Assembly (NCBI GenBank): GCA_002441095.1
Contig: DJVG01000034.1
Coordinates: forward strand, 56,155-120,154
Source of the DNA: Elusimicrobia bacterium UBA6262
Lineage (GTDB): Bacteria; CAYTYR01; UBA6262
Reading direction: 5' to 3'
Length of the DNA stretch: 64,000 bases
Shown here one piece after another: positions 29,589 to 38,655 of this stretch. Position 1 is the first letter of the stretch, and every line of letters begins with the position of its first letter. The position numbers were made by a program, and so were the translations under genes. The notes under the pieces were generated by a model that searched no databases, was not told the origin of the DNA, and saw only the letters and a list, made by a program, of their open reading frames with translations.

Positions 29589-30650
29589 CTAAAGCACTTC
29601 AATCTTCGAACTATCCCCGACCATGAGGCGGTAGGCCTGCGGCCGGGAATGGGACTTCTTGACTTCCACATTCTGTCCGATCAGGCTGTCTTCAATTCTC
29701 TTGATATCAATAATGTGGCTGTTTTCCAGGACAATGCTATGCTCTATCTCGCTTGATTCAATACAGGCACCGAAATAGATTGCCGAGTACGGGCCCACAT
29801 AAGAGTTAATCACCTTGGCATTTTCGCCGATTATGGCCGGCCCCCGGATCACGCTATTTTCAATGACCGCTCCCTTTTCAATAACCACTTTGCCTTCTAT
29901 TTTTGATTTAGCATCGACCCGGCCATCGTTCTTGAAAGTAAATGTATCCAATATAATGCTGTTTGCTTCCAGCATGTCTTCCAGTTTGCCTGTGTCTTTC
30001 CACCAGCCGGTAATAACATGCGGATGTACCTTCATCTTGGTATCAATGAGGTATTGGATGGCATCCGTGATTTCCAATTCATTTCGGATGCTTGGCTTAA
30101 TATTGTCAACCGCCTCGAAAATCGACTGGTCGAACATATAAACGCCGCACAAAGCCAGGTCACTGCGGGGATGTTTTGGTTTTTCTTCCAATCGTACTAT
30201 CCGGCCTTCGAGCAATTCAGCCACTCCGAACTGCTCCGGATGCGGCACATGGGCCAGTAAGATCTGGGCGTTTGGCTTTTTAGCTTCAAATTCTTCGACC
30301 AGGGACTTTATCCCGTCTTTGATCAGGTTATCTCCCAGATACATGACAAAACTGTCCTGCCCGATAAATTTCCGGGAGATCTTGACGGCATGAGCTAATC
30401 CTAAAGGCTCATCTTGTTCAATATAGGTGATCTTTACGCCCCACTTACTGCCGTCGCCGACCGCCTGCCTGATCTCATCTTTTGTCTCACCTATCACAAT
30501 ACCAATATCAACGATGCCTGCTTCCTTGATCGCTTCAATACCATAAAACAGTATCGGTTTATTAGCGATCGGGATCAATTGCTTGGCATTGGTATGGGTA
30601 ATGGGCCGGAGCCTGGTCCCTTTGCCCCCGCTGAGTATTAACGCCTTCAT
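29589..30650 (-). CDS. rmlA: Glucose-1-phosphate thymidylyltransferase (long form)
   Basis: 353 residues. MKALILSGGKGTRLRPITHT, KQLIPIANKPILFYGI, YLGDNLI, FGVAELLEGRIVRLEEKPKHPRSD and ITGWWKDTGKLEDM define the RmlA nucleotidyl domain. A left-handed beta-helix of hexapeptide repeats (VVIEKGAVIENSVIRGP onward) makes it the long, archaeal-like type of about 355 residues. It makes dTDP-glucose for the rhamnose route. Confidence 0.93.
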   Translation of the reverse strand: MKALILSGGKGTRLRPITHTNAKQLIPIANKPILFYGIEAIKEAGIVDIGIVIGETKDEIRQAVGDGSKWGVKITYIEQDEPLGLAHAVKISRKFIGQDSFVMYLGDNLIKDGIKSLVEEFEAKKPNAQILLAHVPHPEQFGVAELLEGRIVRLEEKPKHPRSDLALCGVYMFDQSIFEAVDNIKPSIRNELEITDAIQYLIDTKMKVHPHVITGWWKDTGKLEDMLEANSIILDTFTFKNDGRVDAKSKIEGKVVIEKGAVIENSVIRGPAIIGENAKVINSYVGPYSAIYFGACIESSEIEHSIVLENSHIIDIKRIEDSLIGQNVEVKKSHSRPQAYRLMVGDSSKIEVL

Positions 30651-30667
30651 TGAAATACCTCTACATA

Positions 30668-30760
30668 GTTGCGAGTTTCCAGTTGCGAGTTGCGAGTTAA
30701 AAAACCTGACCTTGATCTTTTATTGTTTAACCGCGAACTGCGAACTGCCAACCGCGAACC
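30668..30760. repeat. Inverted heptamer repeat between the GMD-family gene and rmlA
   Basis: The left arm has GTTGCGA, GTTTCCA, GTTGCGA, GTTGCGA. The right arm has AACCGCG, AACTGCG, AACTGCC, AACCGCG. Pairing arms of about 32 nt enclose a loop of about 27 nt. The same word family recurs at 38567, 40749, 44921 and 61891. Confidence 0.8.
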
Positions 30761-30764
30761 GTTT

Positions 30765-31724
30765 TTATATTTTCTCGCGCCAGTAATTCAGCAAGTCTTC
30801 CATCGTCTGCTTGAACGGGATCTCTGGTTTCCACCCGGTTTGTTTCCTGAACTTAGAGTTGTCGCCATAGAGTATCATTACATCGCTCGGCCGTAGCCTG
30901 GTTGGATCCTCTTTTACTTTGATCTGATCCTTCATTTTGGAAAAACCGATCAAAGTGCTGAGCATATCTTTAATGCTGATGGTGGTATTGGAGCAAATAT
31001 TATAGACTTCCCCAGGCTCGCATTTTTCTGTGGCCAACCAGTAGCCGCGGACTATGTCGCGCACATCAGTGAAGTCCCGCTTGGCATCCAGGTTGCCGAC
31101 AGAAATGACCGGCTCACGCTTGCCCTTCTCTATTTCCGCGATCTGTTTGGCAAAATTACTGGTCACAAAATTCTCGCCGCGGCGCGGGCCGGTATGGTTA
31201 AAAGCCCGGGTACGCACGGTCTTCAGTTTATAGCTCTGGCAGTACTGGTATCCTAACAGGTCCTGGGCTACCTTACTCACTGCATACGGGGAAAGAGGCC
31301 GTAATTGATTGGTCTCTTTGATCGGCACTTCATCAGGATAGACCATCCCGTATTCCTCACTGGAACAGGCTAATTGTATCCAGGGATCAAGCTTTAGTTG
31401 CCGGACTGCCTCAAAAATATTTAATTGTCCGAGAATATTGGTATTAAGTGTCTCGGCCGGAGCATTCCAGCTGGTGGGGACAAAACTTTGGGCAGCCAGG
31501 TGAAATATTTTTTCAGGCCTGGTCTTGTCCAGCACTTTCATCACCGAACTAAAATCAGTCATATCAAATTCCAGGTATTCAAACTGGCCCAGTAAATGAT
31601 TAAGATTATCTTTCTTGGTATACCAGCGGTCCACCCCGACTATCTCTACATTCTTCTGTTTTAACAAAAATTCAACCAGATGGCTGCCGACAAATCCTGC
31701 TACTCCTGTAATTAAGCATTTCAT
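30765..31724 (-). CDS. gmd: GDP-mannose 4,6-dehydratase / GDP-6-deoxy-mannose reductase family SDR
   Basis: 319 residues. ITGVAGFVGSHLVEFL, FHLAAQSFVPTSW, ACSSEEYGMV, SPYAVSKVAQDL (Y-x-x-x-K), AFNHTGPRRGENFVTSNF and VGNLDAKRDFTDVRDIVRGY place it in the GMD/RMD family. It is shorter than classical GMD (about 350-370) and lacks the VTRKI tetramer motif, so the RMD-type reductase is a real alternative. With WcaG at 19910 it would complete GDP-L-fucose synthesis. It follows lptD by 20 bp in transcription. Confidence 0.78.
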   Translation of the reverse strand: MKCLITGVAGFVGSHLVEFLLKQKNVEIVGVDRWYTKKDNLNHLLGQFEYLEFDMTDFSSVMKVLDKTRPEKIFHLAAQSFVPTSWNAPAETLNTNILGQLNIFEAVRQLKLDPWIQLACSSEEYGMVYPDEVPIKETNQLRPLSPYAVSKVAQDLLGYQYCQSYKLKTVRTRAFNHTGPRRGENFVTSNFAKQIAEIEKGKREPVISVGNLDAKRDFTDVRDIVRGYWLATEKCEPGEVYNICSNTTISIKDMLSTLIGFSKMKDQIKVKEDPTRLRPSDVMILYGDNSKFRKQTGWKPEIPFKQTMEDLLNYWREKI

Positions 31725-31744
31725 ACTGCTCTACTCCTCCTCTT

Positions 31745-34033
31745 CTATTTTCTCCTGATATTCCATTCTTCTTCCATCACATTGCCGGTGACGCGCTGGG
31801 AGTGGATAAAACTCATTTTCCGTTCCGGGAACACTTTCAGGTTAAACCGCACCCAAAATTCTTCTTCCAGCTGGTATTTAGTCCAGGATAACAGCATTTC
31901 CCAGCAATGCAGGTCACGGAACAACTGCACACTGCGTTCAGTGATCCTCGTCCCGGTTATTCTGAGCTGGTCATTGCTCAGCTGGTACTTGGTATGGACA
32001 TTCAGTTTCCAGTTCTCGGAGAGCCAGAAACCAACATCATTTTGGACATCCAGGCTGCCTGGCACACTTTTTAAATAGCTGGTCAGGAGACCTACACTCC
32101 ACCGGTTCCTGGCCAAACGCAGGTCTGTACTTACCCGCTGGGTATTATGAGCTATTATATTATATTCCTCTGTTCCGCTAAGAGTGATCCAGTCATTAGG
32201 AGTAAGGGTTAATGTGTTCACCAGGTTACTGAACCGTTCCTTCCGGTTGACCGGGAAATAACCATTATGAATCAAGTTATAGCTGACGCTGGTGCGGAAC
32301 CTGAGCAACTGCTTCCGCGTATATACGATCACCGGATCAGCCGTCGAATATTTTTGCAGTATTAAATCTACATTGTAACCAGGCGCATACCGGCTTAATT
32401 CCCGGCTCAAGACGTCCAGCTGCGGGACCGTCATCGTGACTGGCCGCGCCTTTCTGGGACCTAAGTTTGAATCTTGGATTTGCCAGGGATATTTTTCCGA
32501 TATCTCCGGTAAAGCTTTGGCTGTTTTAATTTTCCGGGCAAACCTGAATTCAAAAGCAGTAGAAGCCAGATTGGAGATCACGCCCCTGACCTCATTCGGC
32601 CTGGCCTTAAATTCCTCGGCATAACTATGACCCAAGTCCCAATCAAGATTATCAGTCACCCGGGTACGCAGGTTCAAGTTGGTAAAATACTGGGTGCGCA
32701 AAACATTCCTGGTATCCTGCAGGTCAATCCTGTCCTGCCACAGTTCACGCAAACCGATTTGCGGTGTCAAAGACATGTTGCGGGTAAGGCCCAGCCTATT
32801 GGTCAGTGTAACATTGGTATTTCCATCCCAGAGATAATATCCCTGGCTTTGGGTATACCCTCTTTTAGTCTCCAGGTTATACGTAAAATATAACGGCGCT
32901 CTGCGCGAATAGCTCCAGGGCAGGCGCAGCTGGTTGGTACTAAAGCTTACCCGCGGCGCATAGACATAGTCTGGCTTATATTTTTGTTCTGCTTCGTTCC
33001 AAAGTTCGCGTCTTTCTCCTAGGATCCTGAAGGTATAGGTTTTTTCCAGCTTGCTCAAGGCTAAAAATGAAGTAATATCATTATTTACCTGGCGCCAGGC
33101 TTCTTCCTCATAACGCTTCTGGAAGGTCTGGTCACTTTGCACCTTCACATTAGCCTGGGCAATCCAGGTCGGGTCCAGCCGCTGCCAGTGGGATATCACG
33201 GCATTCCAGCGGGATGCTTCCGGCAAGACCGGCGGTTCCAGCCGCTCTCGCTGGCGAATATGGTAATAGTACCAGGAGCCATTCATCCGGTCAGGATAAT
33301 TATATTCAACCTGCGCGCCCTTGCCCCAGCCCAGATATTCCATATAATCAAGGTATAGTTTCCCGTATATATTATCAGTTAAAGGATAACCATATACTAT
33401 CTTGGCAAAATCACCTTCCGTGCTATTGTGGCCGACATAAATATTCAAGGTGTATTTCTTTTTTTTCAATGACTGGTAATAGACCGGGAAATACAATACC
33501 GGGAGGTCCCCGATGTAGAACCGGGCATGATGACAGATCAAATATTTCTTTGGGTACACCGCGATCCGGCTGGCCCTGATCTGAAAGTGCGGATTTTCCA
33601 GGTCACAGGTAGTCATATAGCCTGTGGGCAGGTACATTTTTTCCGCTCCCTGGCGTTCCATTTTCGGCCCGGTGATGTACCATTTATAGGCATATAATTT
33701 CCCGTAAGAAAGAACACCCTGTTTGGTTTTCAGGTTATAGGTTACTTCATGCCCGCTTAAATCCTGGTCTTTATCTTTGCCTACAACGTGCCCGACCGCA
33801 GTCACAGTTTCTTCTTTTACATTGTAAAAGATCTCATCTGCCTCTAAATACATATCCCCGGAGGTTACCTGGACATGGCCGGCACCGTACACCAGGTCTT
33901 GTTGTTTCTGGTATTCGAGGTAATCAGCTTTGATATCAACAGTGTCTTCTGCTTCTTCAGCAGCTGCCTCTACTAAAAAAAAAGAACTGAGGATTATTAA
34001 AAAGGCAATTATGCCTCTTACTTTATTAGCCAT
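31745..34033 (-). CDS. lptD: LPS-assembly outer-membrane protein LptD
   Basis: 762 residues. An N-terminal signal (GIIAFLIILSSFFLVEAAA, with cleavage likely near AEE) is followed by an OstA/LptA-like repeat domain (VDIKADYLEYQKQQDLVYGAGHV; EADEIFYN) to about residue 140. A long, aromatic-rich C-terminal region with alternating polar and hydrophobic residues follows, as expected for the beta-barrel. LptD inserts lipopolysaccharide in the outer leaflet. Its place just ahead of the glycan cluster is direct evidence for an outer membrane. Confidence 0.88.
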   Translation of the reverse strand: MANKVRGIIAFLIILSSFFLVEAAAEEAEDTVDIKADYLEYQKQQDLVYGAGHVQVTSGDMYLEADEIFYNVKEETVTAVGHVVGKDKDQDLSGHEVTYNLKTKQGVLSYGKLYAYKWYITGPKMERQGAEKMYLPTGYMTTCDLENPHFQIRASRIAVYPKKYLICHHARFYIGDLPVLYFPVYYQSLKKKKYTLNIYVGHNSTEGDFAKIVYGYPLTDNIYGKLYLDYMEYLGWGKGAQVEYNYPDRMNGSWYYYHIRQRERLEPPVLPEASRWNAVISHWQRLDPTWIAQANVKVQSDQTFQKRYEEEAWRQVNNDITSFLALSKLEKTYTFRILGERRELWNEAEQKYKPDYVYAPRVSFSTNQLRLPWSYSRRAPLYFTYNLETKRGYTQSQGYYLWDGNTNVTLTNRLGLTRNMSLTPQIGLRELWQDRIDLQDTRNVLRTQYFTNLNLRTRVTDNLDWDLGHSYAEEFKARPNEVRGVISNLASTAFEFRFARKIKTAKALPEISEKYPWQIQDSNLGPRKARPVTMTVPQLDVLSRELSRYAPGYNVDLILQKYSTADPVIVYTRKQLLRFRTSVSYNLIHNGYFPVNRKERFSNLVNTLTLTPNDWITLSGTEEYNIIAHNTQRVSTDLRLARNRWSVGLLTSYLKSVPGSLDVQNDVGFWLSENWKLNVHTKYQLSNDQLRITGTRITERSVQLFRDLHCWEMLLSWTKYQLEEEFWVRFNLKVFPERKMSFIHSQRVTGNVMEEEWNIRRK

Positions 34034-34036
34034 TGC

Positions 34037-34987
34037 TCATTCGCTTAACGCCAGCATTGCCGCCCCGATCACCCCAGCCTCTTCACCCAGTTTCGCCCGC
34101 ACGATCTTGACATCATGCAGTGATACTGCCAGAGCCCGCTCTTTAATGGTTTTCATCATAGGATCTGAGATCAACTTGCCGGCGTTGGCTACTCCTCCTC
34201 CGATAATGATCTTTTCCGGATTAAAAATATTGATCAAACTGGCCAAACCTATCCCCAGATACATTCCTGTTTCCTGCCATAGTTCCAACGCTAATTCGTC
34301 TTTATAGAACGCTGCTTCTTCCAGGACTTTAGGAGTGATTTTAGAAAGGCTTCCGTCTACGATCTTCGTAATAATGCTTTTCCGGCCGGTTTTTAGTTTT
34401 TCAATACAACGGTCCCTGATATGTAGGGCTCCGACATAGGCTTCCATGCAGCCATGATTGCCGCAATTACACTTCCGGCCTTTGGATTCAACCGTAATAT
34501 GGCCGATCTCCCCGGCTCCGCCGCCGGCACCGCGGTAGATCTTCCCGTCAATGATTATGCCCCCGCCCACGCCCGTACCCAGGGTCACACAGATGATACT
34601 TTTAGTACCCTTACCGGCGCCGAATAAATATTCGCCGTAGCAAGCAACATTAGCGTCATTATCGATCAAAACCGGCACATGGCATTCTTTTTTGAGTTCT
34701 TTCACAATCGCGATGTTGCGCCAGTGCAGATTGGGCGAAAACTGGATCACCCCTTTGACATGATCGATCTGTCCGGCCGCGCCGATACCAGCCCCCGCAA
34801 TTTGGCTGCAGCTTATATTCCTGACCAGCACCTTGATGTTCTCGATGATCGTCTTAATAACAAAATTAGCATCCCTGTCTGCCTGCGTAGAGATCTTTAT
34901 TTTTTCCTTGATCTTGCCTTTAAGGTCAACCAGGGCAATAGTGATGTTCGTCCCGCCCAGGTCAACTCCGATGCAATATTTAGACAT
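34037..34987 (-). CDS. ROK-family sugar kinase (glucokinase-like)
   Basis: 316 residues from the ATG at 34987, which has GGGGTGG just upstream; the in-frame TTG at 34999 lies over that site. IGVDLGGTNITIALVD is the phosphate loop, IDNDANVACYGEY carries the catalytic Asp, and GRKCNCGNHGCMEAYVG is the ROK zinc motif. No DNA-binding N-terminal domain is present, so it is a kinase and not a NagC-type repressor. It probably phosphorylates glucose or another hexose. It is 3 bp from lptD. Confidence 0.9.
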   Translation of the reverse strand: MSKYCIGVDLGGTNITIALVDLKGKIKEKIKISTQADRDANFVIKTIIENIKVLVRNISCSQIAGAGIGAAGQIDHVKGVIQFSPNLHWRNIAIVKELKKECHVPVLIDNDANVACYGEYLFGAGKGTKSIICVTLGTGVGGGIIIDGKIYRGAGGGAGEIGHITVESKGRKCNCGNHGCMEAYVGALHIRDRCIEKLKTGRKSIITKIVDGSLSKITPKVLEEAAFYKDELALELWQETGMYLGIGLASLINIFNPEKIIIGGGVANAGKLISDPMMKTIKERALAVSLHDVKIVRAKLGEEAGVIGAAMLALSE

Positions 34988-34998
34988 CAGCCACCCCA

Positions 34999-35040
34999 AT
35001 GAAATACAAATTCAAAATTCTAATATCGAAATTCTAAATC
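34999..35040. repeat. Degenerate TTCTAAAT-type spacer repeat
   Basis: Short spacer between the ABC ATPase gene and the ROK kinase gene with words ATTCAAA, ATTCTAA, and ATTCTAA again. It resembles one arm of the repeat at 55283-55395 but is too short to be sure. Confidence 0.4.
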
Positions 35041-36158
35041 TAAATAATAGTTTTTTCTGTTTCCGCGTCAAAAATATGGATCTTGTTCATATTAAAAACA
35101 ACTTCCAGGTCTTTCTCTACTTCTGCTTTCACATGCGAGTCAAGTTTCGCCAGGAAAAGTTTATTGCCAGAAGATAAATGGACATAGATCTCACTGCCCA
35201 TCGGTTCGATCACATCGACTTTCATCTTGACCGGGCAGCACCCGGGTATACTGCGGGCAAAGAACTTATCATATATATCTTCCGGGCGGATCCCGAATAC
35301 AATTTTCTTATCCACGCAATTAGCCAGCAGGTCTGAGATCGGACTATTGATCTTCAAGGTTAGTTTGCCTTCCTCCAGGTACAATCCGTCACTCTTCTTA
35401 ACTACGGTGCATTCGATGAAGTTCATCGGCGGACTGCCGATAAACCCGGCTACGAATTTATTCACCGGTTTATCATAGAGAGTCAGCGGATCAGCTATCT
35501 GCTGGATCAAACCATCCTTCATGACTACGATCTTATCACCCATAGTCATGGCCTCGATCTGGTCATGGGTCACATAAATGATCGTGGCTTCCAATTTCCT
35601 GTGTATTTTCTTAATTTCCGTCCGCATCTGCACCCGCAGTTTGGCGTCCAGGTTGCTGAGCGGTTCATCAAACAAGAACACTTTCGGCCTTCTGACAATA
35701 GCCCGTCCGACAGCCACTCTCTGTCTTTGTCCCCCGGACAGCGCTTTCGGTTTCCGGTTCAAAAGATGGGTAATGCTCAATATTTCGGCCGCTTCTTCTA
35801 CTCTTTCCTTGATCTCTTTTTTAGGCAATTTACGCAGTTTTAGGCCAAAAGCCATATTATTAAAAACAGTCATGTGCGGATACAGGGCATAATTCTGGAA
35901 AACCATAGCGATATTCCTGTCCTTTGGCTGCATATTATTGACCATAGTGTCACCGATCCAGATCTCTCCTTCGGTAGACTCTTCCAGGCCCGCTACCATG
36001 CGCAGGGTCGTGGTTTTGCCGCAGCCTGAGGGACCGACAAAGATGCAAAACTCCTTATCCTTGATCTCCAGGTTAAAATCTTTTACTGCCCAGACATCCT
36101 CGCCGCTTTTCTTGCTTTTAAATAGCTTGCCCACATGTTTTAACACCACATCAGCCAT
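35040..36158 (-). CDS. Sugar ABC transporter ATP-binding protein (MalK/UgpC/MsmX-like)
   Basis: 372 residues. Walker A is GPSGCGKTT, the signature is [13 protein letters not shown], Walker B is [13 protein letters not shown] and the switch His is in IIYVTHDQ. The C-terminal third ([10 protein letters not shown] onward) is the TOBE/regulatory domain of the CUT1 family. No permease or binding-protein genes are nearby, so it is probably a shared ATPase for several carbohydrate importers encoded elsewhere, as MsmX is. Confidence 0.9.
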   Translation of the reverse strand: MADVVLKHVGKLFKSKKSGEDVWAVKDFNLEIKDKEFCIFVGPSGCGKTTTLRMVAGLEESTEGEIWIGDTMVNNMQPKDRNIAMVFQNYALYPHMTVFNNMAFGLKLRKLPKKEIKERVEEAAEILSITHLLNRKPKALSGGQRQRVAVGRAIVRRPKVFLFDEPLSNLDAKLRVQMRTEIKKIHRKLEATIIYVTHDQIEAMTMGDKIVVMKDGLIQQIADPLTLYDKPVNKFVAGFIGSPPMNFIECTVVKKSDGLYLEEGKLTLKINSPISDLLANCVDKKIVFGIRPEDIYDKFFARSIPGCCPVKMKVDVIEPMGSEIYVHLSSGNKLFLAKLDSHVKAEVEKDLEVVFNMNKIHIFDAETEKTII

Positions 36159-36178
36159 TTTACTCTCCTTTTTAAATA

Positions 36179-36215
36179 CGATTACACAGATTATAAATAC
36201 AGATTACACAGATTC
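36179..36215. repeat. Direct repeat GATTACACAGATT in the spacer before the ABC ATPase
   Basis: Two copies of GATTACACAGATT separated by about 9 nt. The same word brackets a small hairpin at 50149-50205 between hisH and hisA. Confidence 0.6.
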
Positions 36216-36230
36216 AAGATGGAGTTAATT

Positions 36231-37517
36231 CTATTCTTTACTATGGTCTAATAAAAGTATTTTACGGACTTCACCTACGGTATATAATGAACCGGTGACA
36301 GTCACCAGGTCTTTTCTTCCGGCCAGTTTCAGCGCCTGCCTTATAGCTTGTGGGATAGAATTGGCTACTAATACCTGCGCATTGTCCGGCCATAACTTCC
36401 TGATTTTTTGCGGATCTAAAGCCCTATCCGAACCAGGCCGCACCAATATAGCCTGGTCAACCAGTGGAGCTATGATCTTAACCATCCGGCGATAATCCTT
36501 ATCCTTTAAAACGCCAAAAACAAGAATAAGTTTGTGCCCGCTGGATTTCCTGTTTTCAAGTTCTCTTACCAGCGAGTTCATACCGGCTGGGTTATGCGCA
36601 CCATCTAAAAGAACGGTTCGTGGTTCGTGGTTCGTGGTAAAAACCTTAAAGAGCTCCAGGCGGCCGGGCCAGAAAGCTTTTGCCAAACCCTGCTTGACTG
36701 CCTTTTCTGATATTTTGAAGCCTTGACGCTGTAATTGTTTAATAGCGCCTACAGCACAAGCGGCATTTATTTTTTGATGGGATCCTTTAAGGCTGATACT
36801 CCATCCTGCCGGGATCTTGATAATTTTATCTGCCCTTACCAGCCTGGCGTGTTTCTTCCGGCATTGTTCCCGGAAGACTGCCAACACTTCAGGTTGGGTG
36901 GCTGCAGTCACTACGAAACTGTTCTTTTTGATGATCGCCGCTTTTTCGCGGGCAATTTTCCTTAAAGTGTTGCCCAGATATTCGGTGTGGTCATAATCCA
37001 CATTCGTGATCACTGCTACCAGTGGGTTCTCTACCACATTGGTAGCATCAAGCCTGCCGCCCATACCTGTTTCAATTACAGCCAGGTCAACTTTTTCCCG
37101 TGCAAAATAAATATAAGCAACCGCGGTAAGCATTTCAAAATAGGTCAGTTTTAGCCGCAGGGAATCACAGACTGCTTTTACTGTGCAGATCAAGCCGGCA
37201 AATACGGTCCGGTCAATATCCTGCCGGTTTATCTGTAGGCGTTCAGTCACCTCTGCTAAATGCGGAGAGGTATAAAGTCCTACCCTGTATCCGCCAGCCT
37301 GCAGGATACTGGACAGGAAAGCGCAAACTGAGCCTTTGCCGTTTGTCCCAGCTACGTGTATTACCGGTATCCGGCCTTGGGGATAGTTAAAAACTGCCAG
37401 CACTTTTCCTATCCTTTGCAGGTCAAATTTCACCCCGAGCAAAGCTAAGCTTTCCAGATAGCGGATAGCATCTTTAAAAGAACTAATTTTTTTATTATAA
37501 CACATCGAACTGCTCAA
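36231..37517 (-). CDS. folC: Folylpolyglutamate synthase / dihydrofolate synthase
   Basis: 428 residues. VIHVAGTNGKGSVCAFLS is the ATP loop; ETGMGGRLDATNVV, ITNVDYDHTEYLGNTLRKIAREKAAI and LLDGAHNPAGM complete the Mur-ligase-like pattern. The TTG at 37517 has AAAGGGA 6 nt upstream; ATG 37505 is the alternative. Just before LLDGAHNP, the residues VFTTNHEPRTV are encoded by three tandem GGTTCGT heptamers, an apparent in-frame repeat insertion. The accD-folC order is common in bacteria. Confidence 0.92.
   Translation of the reverse strand: MSSSMCYNKKISSFKDAIRYLESLALLGVKFDLQRIGKVLAVFNYPQGRIPVIHVAGTNGKGSVCAFLSSILQAGGYRVGLYTSPHLAEVTERLQINRQDIDRTVFAGLICTVKAVCDSLRLKLTYFEMLTAVAYIYFAREKVDLAVIETGMGGRLDATNVVENPLVAVITNVDYDHTEYLGNTLRKIAREKAAIIKKNSFVVTAATQPEVLAVFREQCRKKHARLVRADKIIKIPAGWSISLKGSHQKINAACAVGAIKQLQRQGFKISEKAVKQGLAKAFWPGRLELFKVFTTNHEPRTVLLDGAHNPAGMNSLVRELENRKSSGHKLILVFGVLKDKDYRRMVKIIAPLVDQAILVRPGSDRALDPQKIRKLWPDNAQVLVANSIPQAIRQALKLAGRKDLVTVTGSLYTVGEVRKILLLDHSKE
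36613..36638. repeat. Heptamer repeat inside folC
   Basis: Plus-strand units GGTTCGT, GGTTCGT, GGTTCGT, GGT with a 7-nt period, inside the folC frame. The three full units are identical, so this copy may be young. Confidence 0.8.
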
Positions 37518-37539
37518 CTACGATCCCTTTATAACTTCG

Positions 37540-37718
37540 GTTATCAGTTTATCAGGCTATCAGGAAGTGGTTATCAGGTTAATAAAGCTTCAGGATAACA
37601 GGCTATCAGAAGATCAGGACATCAGGAAATGCTTGATACTATGACTTTCTGATTCCCTGTTAACCTGATTCCCTGATACACTGGTTCCCACTTCCTGGTC
37701 TCCTGATTACCTGATCTC
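37540..37718. repeat. Large inverted octamer repeat between accD and folC
   Basis: The left arm (to about 37629) holds roughly nine degenerate copies of an 8-nt unit such as TTATCAGG, CTATCAGG, ACATCAGG. The right arm (about 37646-37717) holds the complementary TCCCTGAT, AACCTGAT, TACCTGAT. The arms are about 75-90 nt, the longest of this repeat type in the window. They could form an extended imperfect hairpin in the accD-folC transcript. Confidence 0.78.
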
Positions 37719-37727
37719 CTTTACTGT

Positions 37728-38549
37728 CTACCCTTTGTATAAGTAGTCCAAAAGCTTATCGATAGTATCCTTCAGGTTCCTTCGTTCTACCACCATATCT
37801 ACCATGCCATGAGTCACCAGGAATTCAGAACGCTGGAATCCCGCCGGCAATTGCTGGCGGATAGTCTGCTCAATAACCCGGGGGCCGGCAAAACCGATCA
37901 AAGCTTTTGGTTCAGCCAAATTCACATCTCCCATCATGGAAAAACTGGCAGTTACCCCGCCGGTAGTCGGGTTAGCCATGATTGATATATAGGGCAGTTT
38001 ATTCTCTCCCAGCTTGGCCAGGGCGGCGCACGTTTTAGCCATCTGCATCAGCGATAAAATGCTTTCCTGCATCCTGGCTCCGCCGCTTACAGAGACAATG
38101 ATCACCGGCAGTCTCTTGGCGATCGCTTTTTCCACCATCCTGGCGATCTTTTCCCCTACTACCGAACCCATACTGCCGCCCAAAAAACTAAAATCCAGCA
38201 ATCCTACCCCGACCCGGTGGCGGCCAATATCGCCGATACCGGTAATGATCGCTTCATTAAGCCCGCTTTTCCTGGTATTATCCTTAAGCCGGTCTTTATA
38301 TTTTTTCAGGTCATTGAATTCCAGCGGATCGCAGGGCTTCATGTGGGCATCTAATTCAACAAAAGTCTTCTTGAGGCATAATTGCGCCAACCGTTCCCTG
38401 GCTGACAAGGTAAAATGATAATCGCACTTAGGGCAAACTTTCAGGTTTTTTTCCAAGTCTTTGTTAAAAATGATCTGGGTGCAGCCTGGGCACTTGGTCC
38501 ACAAGCCTTCAGGCACATTTTTCTTTTTCTTTGGATTCTTGACCGCCAT
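37728..38549 (-). CDS. accD: Acetyl-CoA carboxylase carboxyltransferase beta subunit
   Basis: 273 residues from the ATG at 38549 (AGAGG 5 nt before it; the in-frame GTG at 38555 lies between). The four-Cys zinc ribbon is CPGC...CPKC (about residues 21-43), followed by the crotonase-like core with ISVSGGARMQESILSLMQM and NPTTGGVTASF, and IGFAGPRVIEQTI. It transfers the carboxyl from biotin to acetyl-CoA with AccA, whose gene is not in the window. It follows trpA, a frequent arrangement. Confidence 0.94.
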   Translation of the reverse strand: MAVKNPKKKKNVPEGLWTKCPGCTQIIFNKDLEKNLKVCPKCDYHFTLSARERLAQLCLKKTFVELDAHMKPCDPLEFNDLKKYKDRLKDNTRKSGLNEAIITGIGDIGRHRVGVGLLDFSFLGGSMGSVVGEKIARMVEKAIAKRLPVIIVSVSGGARMQESILSLMQMAKTCAALAKLGENKLPYISIMANPTTGGVTASFSMMGDVNLAEPKALIGFAGPRVIEQTIRQQLPAGFQRSEFLVTHGMVDMVVERRNLKDTIDKLLDYLYKG

Positions 38550-38566
38550 GTTCACCTCTAAATACA

Positions 38567-38655
38567 GTTGCGAGTTCCCGGTTTCAGGTTACGAGTTTTG
38601 ATATATGCCTTGAATAAAAACCTTAACTCGCAACCCGCAACTCGAAACTTGTCAA
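38567..38655. repeat. Inverted heptamer repeat between trpA and accD
   Basis: The left arm has GTTGCGA, GTTCCCG, GTTTCAG, GTTACGA, GTT. The right arm has AACTCGC, AACCCGC, AACTCGA, AACTTGT, CAAC. The loop of about 20 nt is AT-rich. Confidence 0.78.

Noticed and set aside
36179..36215. Attachment site or integration junction
   Set aside because: The GATTACACAGATT pair resembles other spacer repeats here; no integrase or tRNA is adjacent.
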